Part shown: piece after piece, positions 20,923 to 30,195 of the stretch | Numbering within the stretch: position 1 is the stretch's first letter | Layout of the letters: each line of letters starts with the position of its first letter | Assembly (NCBI GenBank): GCA_029782215.1 | Contig: JAKOVD010000119.1 | Coordinates: 32,473 to 96,472, forward strand | Length of the DNA stretch: 64,000 nucleotides | DNA from: Chloroflexota bacterium | GTDB lineage: Bacteria > Chloroflexota > Anaerolineae > J102 | Direction of reading: 5' to 3' | Made by a program: the position numbers and the translations under genes | The notes under the pieces: generated by a model | Databases searched by the model: none | Told to the model about the DNA's origin: nothing | What the model saw: only the letters and a program-made list of their open reading frames with translations

Positions 20923-23304
20923 TTGCCCGCATCCTCTCGTTCGGGAGCCGACAACCGCAGGGGCCGGGTTTTGGCCATTGTGGCCTGGGTATGGCTGCTG
21001 GTCTTGTTGGCGGCCCTGGCCGTCCAGCCGGCGCTGACGCGGGATATCGGCGCCGTGGCCTATGATGCTGCCACCGAGCACGTCTACCGCGGCGTGGCCT
21101 TCTCCGGCGCCATCAGCGATGGCGTGCTGTATCCGCGCTGGGTGCAGACCCTGCACTGGGGGTTGGGGAGTCCCCTGTTCACCTTCCAGCCGCCGCTGCC
21201 CTACTATGGCATGGACGTCCTCGCCCGTCTGGGCTTTTCGCATCCGCTGGGGTGGCGCGTGCTGGTGGCCGGGGGCTTTGCCTTGGCCTTTCTGGGCGCC
21301 TACCTGCTTGTATATGAGGTGACCAGGCGGCGGTGGGCTGCCGTCGTGGCTGCCGTGGCCTACCTCTATGCGCCCTATGTGCTCCGCAATGCCCTGGAAC
21401 GCGGGTCTAACGAGGCTTACAGCGTTCTTCTGTATCCCCTGGTGTTGTGGGGCCTGATCTGGGTGGCGCGGCGTCCGGGCGCCGGGCGCTTCGTGCTGGC
21501 GACGCTCATCTGGTCGGCGTGCATCGCTGCGCACGTATTGGGGCCTTTGATGCTGGCGCCCTTCGCCGCAGCCCTGGCGCTCTACCTGTCCTGGCGGCAG
21601 CGCACGCTGGCGCCTTTGGCCGTGCTCGTGGCGGGTGGGCTGCTCACGGCGGCGATCTGGGCGCCCATGGGGCCCGAACAACAGTGGGTCCATGTGCAGC
21701 GGGACTTCAGCCAGCTCGACGCCATCCCTGCCCAGAACCCGATTCCCCTGGACCGGCTCCTGGCGGCGCCTGCCGTCTACGACACCGCACGCGATAATAA
21801 CAACGTCGGCGACCGCATCGGGCTGGTGCACGCCCTGATCCTGCTGGCAGGCGTCGCGGCCACCTTGTATGCCTGGCGCCGGGACCGCCGCCTCGCCGTG
21901 GCGTTAGGCGCGGCGACGCTGGCGGGCCTGCTGCTCTTCTGGCTTTTCACCAGCGCTTCGGACCCTCTATGGCGTGCGGTCCCGGTCATGGGACGGCTGC
22001 TCTATCGCACACGTTTGATGGGCGTCCAGGCGCTGATGGCAGCCCTGGTGGCCGGGCTCACCGTGGCTGTGCTGCCGCTGCGGTGGCAGCGGCCTGCCGC
22101 CGTGGTGGTGATCGTCCTGGTGGTGGCGGCAGCGATCCCGTCGCTCTACGTGGAACTGCAGCATCGCTACACCACATTTCGCCAGCCCGTGGACCTGGCC
22201 CAGGTGCGTGAGGTGGAGGTGCGCACCGGCGGCACGGCCTTGACCGCGTTTGGCGAGTTTGAGCCCCGCTGGCGCACGGCGCCCTTCGATGACGCCCTGC
22301 TCGCCGACATCGGACCCGAATTCGATCCTCAGACGGCGCCGCTGGCGCAGACGCCTGCGGGGGTGCAGGTGGCATCGACACGAGTGCGCACCGGCGCCTG
22401 GGACCTGGACATCACCGCTTCAACGCCGGCGACGCTGACGCTGCACCTGCTCTACTACCCCCGCTGGCATGCGGCGGTCGACGGGCAGCCCGCGACCACC
22501 GCGCCACAGCCGGAGACAGGCTATGCGCAGGTGGCGGTTCCAGCCGGCCAAAACCGGGTCTCGCTGCGCTATGGCAGCACCCAGACGGAGCGTCTTGGCC
22601 TGATCGTCAGCGGCGCCACCGCGTTAGGCTTGCTCATCCTGGCAGGATGGTCGTTCTGGCGGCGGCAGCGCCCTGGCCGACTGGAAAGCACTGCCGGCGA
22701 TACCATCCCGCCGGATACGGCCCCGCCGCCTCTTTGGCTGCTTGGCGTTCTCACGGCCCTGGTGCTCTTCAAGTGGTCCTATGTCGACCCGTCCACCACC
22801 TGGCTGCGCTGTACTTCTACGCCCTCGCACGTGTGCGGCGCCCAGGCGACGGTCGCAGCCACCTTCCTGGACGCTCCACGCCTGCGTGGTTACAGCGCCT
22901 CGTCGGCGCAATTGGTCCCTGGACAGGTTCTGCGGCTGGACCTGTTCTGGGAGGGCATCTCGGGCGCAGAGGGCTCCGGCCGGAATCTTTCCAGCTTCGT
23001 CCATATCCGCAACAGCAAGCCGGGCGGAACGATGAACCCAGCCACCGGCAGCGAGATTTGGGCGCAGGACGAACATGTGGCGCCGGGCGGTCTGATGAGC
23101 ACCGACTACCTGCCCGGCAAGCTTTACGAGGATGAGTTCCGCCTCCGCCTGCCGGATGACATCCCGCCGGGGGAGTACTACCTGGAAGTTGGCTGGTTCG
23201 ACCCGGCCACGGGCGAACAGGTGGACCTGCCGGTTGATGGTGTCCAGCCGCCTCTGCGCATCCTGTGGCGTTCGGTGCTGCTGCCCTCTATCCAGGTCCG
23301 GTGA
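20923..23304 (+). CDS. large polytopic membrane protein, GT-C-like, with C-terminal sandwich-like domain
   Basis: ISDGVLYPRWVQTLHWGLGSPLFTFQPPLPYYGMDVLA motif; TTG start with GGAGG at 20912-20916. Confidence 0.75.
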   Translation: MPASSRSGADNRRGRVLAIVAWVWLLVLLAALAVQPALTRDIGAVAYDAATEHVYRGVAFSGAISDGVLYPRWVQTLHWGLGSPLFTFQPPLPYYGMDVLARLGFSHPLGWRVLVAGGFALAFLGAYLLVYEVTRRRWAAVVAAVAYLYAPYVLRNALERGSNEAYSVLLYPLVLWGLIWVARRPGAGRFVLATLIWSACIAAHVLGPLMLAPFAAALALYLSWRQRTLAPLAVLVAGGLLTAAIWAPMGPEQQWVHVQRDFSQLDAIPAQNPIPLDRLLAAPAVYDTARDNNNVGDRIGLVHALILLAGVAATLYAWRRDRRLAVALGAATLAGLLLFWLFTSASDPLWRAVPVMGRLLYRTRLMGVQALMAALVAGLTVAVLPLRWQRPAAVVVIVLVVAAAIPSLYVELQHRYTTFRQPVDLAQVREVEVRTGGTALTAFGEFEPRWRTAPFDDALLADIGPEFDPQTAPLAQTPAGVQVASTRVRTGAWDLDITASTPATLTLHLLYYPRWHAAVDGQPATTAPQPETGYAQVAVPAGQNRVSLRYGSTQTERLGLIVSGATALGLLILAGWSFWRRQRPGRLESTAGDTIPPDTAPPPLWLLGVLTALVLFKWSYVDPSTTWLRCTSTPSHVCGAQATVAATFLDAPRLRGYSASSAQLVPGQVLRLDLFWEGISGAEGSGRNLSSFVHIRNSKPGGTMNPATGSEIWAQDEHVAPGGLMSTDYLPGKLYEDEFRLRLPDDIPPGEYYLEVGWFDPATGEQVDLPVDGVQPPLRILWRSVLLPSIQVR

Positions 23305-23357
23305 CAACCGGCCCGGCCACCCCACCCGGGCAGGACGGTGCTCATGGTGTGCGTCGC

Positions 23358-26300
23358 TCAGATTGAGCGCCGCACACCCAGCTCGACATGGTCGCCGCCG
23401 TCAGTGGTGAGCAGGCGCGGCGCCCCTGGAAGGCCTGGGTCATAGACGGCAAGGATGAGCCGGTAGTCCCCTGGCGGCATCAGCAGAGGCAGCGCCAGGG
23501 GATAGGCAGTGGTGGCGCCGAGCTGGCCGGCGCCAAGGGGTTCATCCGCCTGGGCGACCAGGCGTCCGGCGCTGTCCAGAAGCTGCAGGCTGACCTTCTC
23601 GGCGCCGGTGAGGGCGGCGGGCGAACCCTCCCAATGCAGCTGCACCAACGCCGTGTCGCCTGGGATCAGGGTCTGTGCCTGGCTTCCCGCTGCGGTCAGA
23701 GCCAGACCGTTGGCGAATGCCGCCTGCGTCGGCTTGGGCTCGGAGAGGGGCCGGGAATAGACCTGGACAGGCCAACCGCCCACCTGCACCTCGGTTAGGA
23801 GCTCGTACTGGGATGCCAGGGCGGCCTGGGCGATGCCGCGCTCATCCCAGTAATCGGCAGGCTGCACCACCAGCACCACACGCTCGACGCCTTCGTCGAC
23901 CAGGCGTTGGACGGCTTGGCGGGCGCCGGCCTCGTCATGGGCTGCCGGCGGCAGCACGACATGGTCCACATCTCCCTGGTAGTAATACCACAGGGTGGGT
24001 TCGGGGAAGCTTTGGGCCAGGCGCACCTTAGCAGAAGGCATGCCTGCGGAGAATCGCTCCAGAGTGGTCGCCAGCTCGCGCCAGCCCTGGGTCTTGCTGT
24101 AGGCAGGGTCCGTCTCGTAGCGGACCAACGAGAGCCCGGCGGCGGCCACCATCGCCGCCAGCGCCACCGCCGCCAATCCCTGCAGCCAGGCATCGAGCCT
24201 GCTCTTCCCGGCGCCGGGCGCCTGCTGGAAAGCGGGGGAAGGGCCAGCCACGGCCGCGGCTGCCAGGAGATAGAAAGCGGGAACCGCCGCCACCAGGTAG
24301 CGCTCATTGAAGATGGGTCGGCCCAGGGCGCTGACCCATGTGGCCAGCACCGGCACGCCCAGGTAAAGCGCCAGAAGAAGCAGGCTCTGCCGCAGCTTGC
24401 CGCCAGCACGCAGGAGGCGGATGGCGCCGATGAGCACGACGACTGTCGCCAGCACGGCGATGGGCAGGCGCTGCGCGACGGGCACGGTTTCGCCTGCCGC
24501 GAACACGCTCAGGGCCCGGACCGCCATGGCGCCGAAGACCGGGGAGTCACCGTTCCCGTGGTAGGTGGCAAGGGTGTCGCGGGCGACGATGAGCCAGGGC
24601 AGGTAGAGCAGGCCCACAGCAGCCTGCGCCAGCAGCCAGCGAGCCAGTAGGCGGCGCTGCGAGCGATCGAAGAGAGCCACGCCTAGGACGAACAGATTCT
24701 GGGCGACGAGGATGAAGGCCGAGAAATAGTGATTGTGCAGAGCCAGCCACGTGATCACCACGTAGGCGATCCAGTCCCGCCACCGTGAGTGCTGCAGGGC
24801 TTGCAGCGCCAGCACGGTGCTGGCGAGGGTGAGCGCCAGGCTGATGCTGTACATGCGCGCATCCTGGCTGTGCCAGATGGTGTAGGGGCTGATGGCCAGG
24901 AGCAGAGCGGCTACGACGCCTGCCTTCCAGCCCAGCCGGATCTGTCGCGCCAGCCGGTAGACCAGCGCCACGGCCAGCGCGCCGAACCAGGCGCTGAGGA
25001 AGCGGAAGGCGAATTCGCCGTGCCCCGCGACCAGCAGCCACGCATGCTGCAGGAGATAGCTGGCCACAGGATGCGGCTCGCGCAGCGCCAGCGTCGACCT
25101 GATGATCTCGGTCCAGGGCTCCAGGCTGAACAGGAACCCCAACGCTTCGTCGCCGCGCAGCTCCTGAAAATCCAGGTGCCAGAGCCGGAGGGCGAGGGCG
25201 ATCAGGGCCACAAGCAGCGCCAGCGCCCGGGCGGCGGTTTCGTTCCGCAAGGTCAGGACGCCAGGGGCGCCGGGTCTCCGCCGCAGACGCCGCCAGACCA
25301 GAGCCGCCGCCAGCAGCAGCACCGTGAGGCCGCTGATGAGCAGTCCCACCCGCGCGGAGGCAGGGCGATAGGCCAATTCAATCTGGCTGGCGCCCGCCGC
25401 CACCGGGATGCCCAGCAGGGTCAGGTCGGCCCGCAGGACGGGCAACCGGCGGAGCGCTTGACCGCTTGCATCCAGCAGCGTGGCCTGCCATCCCGGCATC
25501 CAGTTCTCGCTGACAACCAGGAGGCCCCCGCGTTCGCTCTGCACATCGATGCGCAAACGGTTGCCGCCGGTGTGCGCCAGCCTGACCTCATTGCTGCCGG
25601 GATAGGCAAGCAGCGCATCGTGCTGCCAGTCGGGCGCGCTGCCCTCGTCAGGCCAACGCGGCAACAGAGCGACGCTTTCCGGGTCAAACCGGCTGTCGGC
25701 CAGCAAAGGCCGCGCCGTCTCGTCATCCATCAGTTGGACGCGGGTTACCAGCCAGGCGCGGGGGTTCGGATCGATCAGCCGGTGCAGGTAGAGCGGACCT
25801 TCGGGTCCGGTGGTTTCGGCAACGATCTGGCTGGGCTGGTAGAGGTCCCGGCTTGGGTCCAGCACGAACTGCACGCCCAGCAGGCGGCGCATCCGCGCCA
25901 GGGGGAAATCGCCGAACAGGCCGGTGTAGCGGGCCAAGTGCAGTGGGCTGCTGCCCCAGACATCTTCCACGCCCGCCTGCATGCCGTAATCGTCGAAGAC
26001 CTGGAAGCCGTTTTGGGCGCGACCGGCAATGCCAAGGTTCGCCGCGGGTTCGGCGCCCGTTGCGGCTTGCAAGGCGACGGCTGCAGGCGGCAGCGCCGAT
26101 TTGGCTGACGGGGGTTGGTGGTCGACGTTGGCGCCAGCGTTGAACCAGAAGAGCTCAAGCACGGTCACCACGAGCAGCAGGACAGGGCGCCACCGCACCC
26201 AGCGCTCCGGCCACTGGATGACGGCGAAGGCGAGTAGGGTGACGAGCACGATCAGGGCGGCGACCGCGACCTGGACCGAGGTGACCTCCACCCGCACCCA

Positions 26301-27620
26301 GCCCCTTCCTATGACCAGAAACAGGGCGATGGCCGCGGCGGCGAGAACGGTGTACGCAACGGAGACCTGCCGCCGCAGGCGGCCCAACGTCTCCATCTCG
26401 GCGGCGCCCAAACCGGCCAGGAGGCTCAACCCAAACACGACCAGGTAGGCGAGCCTCTCCTGTCCCTGGAAGAGATTCCATCCCGGCAGCCAGCGGTAGA
26501 CAAGCGCAAACAGGAACCCGTAGCGGCCATAGCTGACCAGCAGAGCCAGCCCCGCCAGCAGGCCGAAGTAGAGGACAGCCCACCTGCGCAAACGCAGGTC
26601 GTCTGGGTGGGTGGCGTTGGCCCCGGCGCGTGCGGCAAGAGCCCAGACAACTGCCAGCACCGCCAGCCCCAGCGCGACCTGGCCTACGAAGAGGGGGGCG
26701 AAGACGGTCTGCATGCGGGGCAGCAGCAACTGCCAGGTGTCGGTGAGCAGGAAACCGCCGCTCAGGAAGTCATAGCCGGCGCTGGCCCGCACGCTGAGCC
26801 GTGTGAACTCCAGGCTGGGCAGCCATTGGGCAGCGCTGAGACCCAGCGCGAGCACATAGAAGAGGGCAATGCGCACCGCCAGCGCCTTCCCTTGGGAGGT
26901 GAAGCGGCGGCGATGGGAGAGCAGCAGCACGGCCAGCCAGCCGGCGGCAGCATAGCTCAGGTGGAGAAACGTCTGGGGATGCCCCGCGTACAAGGCGATG
27001 GCATAGACCACACTGGCGGCGAGCCACCAGCGCCACTGTGGGTGTTGGCGCACGGCTGCCAACAGGCACCAAAGCAGCAGCGGCAGCCAGATGGCCGTGC
27101 GCAGGACGGCCAGTTGCAGCGGGGGGTAGCTGGTGAGGTAGCCCGACAGGGCGAAAACGCACCCGGCCAGGAGGGAGGGGACGTAGCGGCGCGTCAGCGC
27201 CTGCGCCAGCAGGTAGGTGAACAAGCCCGCCAGCGCTGTGTGGAGAATGGCGTCGATTTGCAGCCAATAGAGGCGCGCGGCGGGGCTGCTCCAGGGCGAC
27301 GTCAAGGCCAGCAGCAGGTCACTGGCGGGATAGAAGACGGCGGCCTGGATGTCGGCGAGGAAGGGATGGCCGGCGAAGGTGTTCGGGTTCCACAGCGGCA
27401 GCCGCCCGGCCAGCAGCTCCTGGCGCAGAAACAGGCTGAAAGGCAGGAAGTGCTGGTTGAAATCCCCGTCCAGGAAGGTGCGCGTGCCCAACACCAACCC
27501 GCCGTAAAAGACCACCGCCAGGACCACAAAGCCTGCCAGGGCCGTCAAGTGGGGCCGGCGCTGCAGGATGCGGGTGGCGCGTTCGATGAAGGTGGGTGCG
27601 TGGTGATCGGCCGTGGGCAT
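23358..27620 (-). CDS. ~1420 aa fusion: YfhO-like membrane domain plus GT39-like domain plus C-terminal sandwich-like domain
   Basis: N-half DGDFNQHFLPFSLFLRQELLAGRLPLWNPNTFAGHPFLADIQAAVFYP (YfhO-like); C-half LALRLWHLDFQELRGDEALGFLFSLEPW...HPVASYLLQHAWL...LLAISPYTIWHSQDARMYS (GT39-like); start MPTADHHAP chosen. Confidence 0.75.
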   Translation of the reverse strand: MPTADHHAPTFIERATRILQRRPHLTALAGFVVLAVVFYGGLVLGTRTFLDGDFNQHFLPFSLFLRQELLAGRLPLWNPNTFAGHPFLADIQAAVFYPASDLLLALTSPWSSPAARLYWLQIDAILHTALAGLFTYLLAQALTRRYVPSLLAGCVFALSGYLTSYPPLQLAVLRTAIWLPLLLWCLLAAVRQHPQWRWWLAASVVYAIALYAGHPQTFLHLSYAAAGWLAVLLLSHRRRFTSQGKALAVRIALFYVLALGLSAAQWLPSLEFTRLSVRASAGYDFLSGGFLLTDTWQLLLPRMQTVFAPLFVGQVALGLAVLAVVWALAARAGANATHPDDLRLRRWAVLYFGLLAGLALLVSYGRYGFLFALVYRWLPGWNLFQGQERLAYLVVFGLSLLAGLGAAEMETLGRLRRQVSVAYTVLAAAAIALFLVIGRGWVRVEVTSVQVAVAALIVLVTLLAFAVIQWPERWVRWRPVLLLVVTVLELFWFNAGANVDHQPPSAKSALPPAAVALQAATGAEPAANLGIAGRAQNGFQVFDDYGMQAGVEDVWGSSPLHLARYTGLFGDFPLARMRRLLGVQFVLDPSRDLYQPSQIVAETTGPEGPLYLHRLIDPNPRAWLVTRVQLMDDETARPLLADSRFDPESVALLPRWPDEGSAPDWQHDALLAYPGSNEVRLAHTGGNRLRIDVQSERGGLLVVSENWMPGWQATLLDASGQALRRLPVLRADLTLLGIPVAAGASQIELAYRPASARVGLLISGLTVLLLAAALVWRRLRRRPGAPGVLTLRNETAARALALLVALIALALRLWHLDFQELRGDEALGFLFSLEPWTEIIRSTLALREPHPVASYLLQHAWLLVAGHGEFAFRFLSAWFGALAVALVYRLARQIRLGWKAGVVAALLLAISPYTIWHSQDARMYSISLALTLASTVLALQALQHSRWRDWIAYVVITWLALHNHYFSAFILVAQNLFVLGVALFDRSQRRLLARWLLAQAAVGLLYLPWLIVARDTLATYHGNGDSPVFGAMAVRALSVFAAGETVPVAQRLPIAVLATVVVLIGAIRLLRAGGKLRQSLLLLALYLGVPVLATWVSALGRPIFNERYLVAAVPAFYLLAAAAVAGPSPAFQQAPGAGKSRLDAWLQGLAAVALAAMVAAAGLSLVRYETDPAYSKTQGWRELATTLERFSAGMPSAKVRLAQSFPEPTLWYYYQGDVDHVVLPPAAHDEAGARQAVQRLVDEGVERVVLVVQPADYWDERGIAQAALASQYELLTEVQVGGWPVQVYSRPLSEPKPTQAAFANGLALTAAGSQAQTLIPGDTALVQLHWEGSPAALTGAEKVSLQLLDSAGRLVAQADEPLGAGQLGATTAYPLALPLLMPPGDYRLILAVYDPGLPGAPRLLTTDGGDHVELGVRRSI

Positions 27621-27724
27621 AGCGAACGGTGCGGCGCAGAGTTGATGCGCCGCCATTCTAGCACGAAGCCGCGGGGCGAGGCAGGAGACGCGAGGCGTGC
27701 GGGCGTCCCGTCCGGTCGATTGAT

Positions 27725-27754
27725 TTGACAGGGTTGATCGATGTGGGCTACAAG
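27725..27754 (+). promoter_or_regulatory. candidate sigma70-like promoter of the DUF2079-like gene
   Basis: TTGACA 27725-27730, 18-bp spacer, TACAAG 27749-27754, 33 bp before the ATG. Confidence 0.3.
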
Positions 27755-27786
27755 TCGGCACAGGACCACAGGCTCGTTCACGACAT

Positions 27787-30195
27787 ATGTCCAACCCGAA
27801 CCCGCGCTGGCGAGAACTCGCAGGCTATCTCACCGCACGCACGCATCTGCACAATCTCCTGTTCGTGTTGGCGGGAGGCTATGCGCTTGGCCTGTGGTGG
27901 TGGGAGCGCAGGCATCCGCAGGTGTTGGGACCCTATCTCCTCGGCAATCAAATCCCGGCGGACGCACGTCCCACGCTGGCAGGGCTAATTCTGGCGATGG
28001 GATTGGCGTTTGGGTTGTGGTTGGTGGGTGCGGCGGCACTGACCTTGCTCACCCGGCGCAGCCTGGTCCTGTTTCTGAACCTGGGTTCAGCCCTCCTGCT
28101 GGCCTGCGTTCTGGCCCCGTTGGCACTGGCGCTCGGCGTGCCTGGCATCGAGGCCGAGCGTCCGGCGTTTCTCTTTGCCGTCGTGGGGATGATGGCCCTG
28201 GTGGCGGGAGCGGCGGCCCACGAGGCGGACCGCCAGTTTGGCCAGGTGGGGGCATCCACGCACCCGCAGCGCGATGACCGCCTGGGTTTGGTCCTCATCA
28301 TCCTGCTCGCAGCCGGGTATGCCGTCTACATGAGCGTGCTGACCATAGGCAGGCACAATCTCTTCCTGACGCATGCCTTCGATCTCGGCGTCTACGACCA
28401 GTCGGTCTGGAATCTGCTGCACAGCGGCTATATGCGTTCCACGCAGCATGGTCTGGAAGCCATCAACCATGCCAGCAAACACTTCTCACCGATCTTCCTC
28501 CTGGTGGCGCCCATCTACGCCCTGTACCAGGATGCGCGCAGCCTCCTGGTGCTGCAGAGTGTGGCCCTGGCGGCGGCAGCCATCCCCATCTACCTCCTGG
28601 CGAAACGCAAGACCGGGAGCATCCTGCTGGCCCTGGTTTTGGGCGCCAGCTACCTGCTGGCGCCGTCCCTGCACGGTGTCAATACCTTTGACTTTCACGA
28701 GCTCGCGCTCGTCACCGTGCTCCTGGCCACAGCACTGTATGCGCTCGAAACCAGGCGCGACCTGCTCTTGCTCGTCACACTGGCACTCTCGTTGGCAGTC
28801 AAGGAAGAGGTGGCGCTGACCGGCGCTGCCATGGGCCTGTATCTTGTGGTTGCCAAGCGCCGCTACCGGTTGGGGGCAGGCGTGGCCGTGGTCAGCCTGA
28901 TCTATTTCGTCCTGGTCATCAAGGTGGCCATGCCGGCCCTGGGAGGCGTGCCGCTGCTGGACCGGTTTGGCGGCATGATGACGCCGGAGGCAGGCGGGAT
29001 CACCGGCATTGTCCGCACCCTGTTCACCAATCCCCTCTACGTCTTCAGCTTCGTCCTGCTGGATCCCGCCAAACTCACGTATCTTTTGGAGCTGCTGCTC
29101 CCGGTCGTCCTCACACCGCTGTTGGGCGGTCTGGGCTGGATCGCCGCGGCGCCTGCTTTCGCTGTGCCCTTTCTCTCTTCGGCCGAAACGCAGTTCAGCA
29201 TCGCCTACCACTACTCGGCCCATCTGCTCCCCTTCGTCTACTTCCTTGCGATCCTGGCATTGCAGCGCTGGATCCCCCGCCTTGGGAGCAAGCCTGCCTT
29301 CGCCGCCGCCATCCTGGTGGCCAGCCTGGCCATGAACTACACCTATGGTTGGGTCTTTGCCAAGGGCTGGGAGGGCATGCCTGTGCGCACGGCCCATGCC
29401 GCCGCCATCGAACAGATCATCGAATCCTCCATTCCCCGCGAGGCGGCGGTGAGCGCCATGAGCGACCTGGTGCCCCATGTGTCGGCGCGCCGCGACATCT
29501 ACCTCTTTCCCATCGTCAAGGATGCCGACTACCTCCTCGTGGATACCGACAGCCGCGCCAATTTCTGGCCCTACGAAGGCCCGAAGGCGCAGGCCCAGGC
29601 ACTGGCGGCGCTGCTGCCCTACGTGGCCGGCGGCGCTTACGGCATCGTTGCCGGCGAGGACGGCGCCTTTCTGCTCAAGAAGGGGGCGGCGGCGCCGGAT
29701 ACGGGGGAAGCGGTGCGCCGGGTGCTTGCGGCCCGTTATGAGGCCGAAGCGCTGCCCGGAGATCTCAATGCGCCTGACCTGCCCAGCCAGGGCGCGAGCG
29801 AAGGCATTGCCCGCCGTATCACCCCGGACCTGGTCAATGCCGAAGGCAAGACCGCGATCGTCTTCGGCCCGTATACGACACTCTATCCGGGCAAGTACCG
29901 CGTCAGCTTCCGGATGAAGGTGGAGGGCGAACCCGTTTCAGGCTCTCTTGCCACGGTGGACGTGTTCTCGCACTTCGACGGATATCCGCGCGCTACGCGT
30001 GAGGTGACAGCAGCCGACTTCCCCCGTACCGGCGAATACCAGCCGATCACGCTGGAATTTGACCTGGGTCAGACGCTAGAGGATGTCGAGTTCCGGGCGA
30101 TGTATCACGGCAAGGGCGAGATCTGGCTGGATGCCATCGAGGTGACGCCCCTTGCCGTGCAGTTGCCGCCGGAAGTCTCTGGTCAGAAGCCGTAG
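27787..30195 (+). CDS. DUF2079-family polytopic membrane protein with C-terminal carbohydrate-binding-like domain
   Basis: HAFDLGVYDQSVWNLLHSGYMRSTQHGLEAINHASKHFSPIFLLVAPIYALYQDARSLLVLQS typical of DUF2079. Confidence 0.82.
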   Translation: MSNPNPRWRELAGYLTARTHLHNLLFVLAGGYALGLWWWERRHPQVLGPYLLGNQIPADARPTLAGLILAMGLAFGLWLVGAAALTLLTRRSLVLFLNLGSALLLACVLAPLALALGVPGIEAERPAFLFAVVGMMALVAGAAAHEADRQFGQVGASTHPQRDDRLGLVLIILLAAGYAVYMSVLTIGRHNLFLTHAFDLGVYDQSVWNLLHSGYMRSTQHGLEAINHASKHFSPIFLLVAPIYALYQDARSLLVLQSVALAAAAIPIYLLAKRKTGSILLALVLGASYLLAPSLHGVNTFDFHELALVTVLLATALYALETRRDLLLLVTLALSLAVKEEVALTGAAMGLYLVVAKRRYRLGAGVAVVSLIYFVLVIKVAMPALGGVPLLDRFGGMMTPEAGGITGIVRTLFTNPLYVFSFVLLDPAKLTYLLELLLPVVLTPLLGGLGWIAAAPAFAVPFLSSAETQFSIAYHYSAHLLPFVYFLAILALQRWIPRLGSKPAFAAAILVASLAMNYTYGWVFAKGWEGMPVRTAHAAAIEQIIESSIPREAAVSAMSDLVPHVSARRDIYLFPIVKDADYLLVDTDSRANFWPYEGPKAQAQALAALLPYVAGGAYGIVAGEDGAFLLKKGAAAPDTGEAVRRVLAARYEAEALPGDLNAPDLPSQGASEGIARRITPDLVNAEGKTAIVFGPYTTLYPGKYRVSFRMKVEGEPVSGSLATVDVFSHFDGYPRATREVTAADFPRTGEYQPITLEFDLGQTLEDVEFRAMYHGKGEIWLDAIEVTPLAVQLPPEVSGQKP

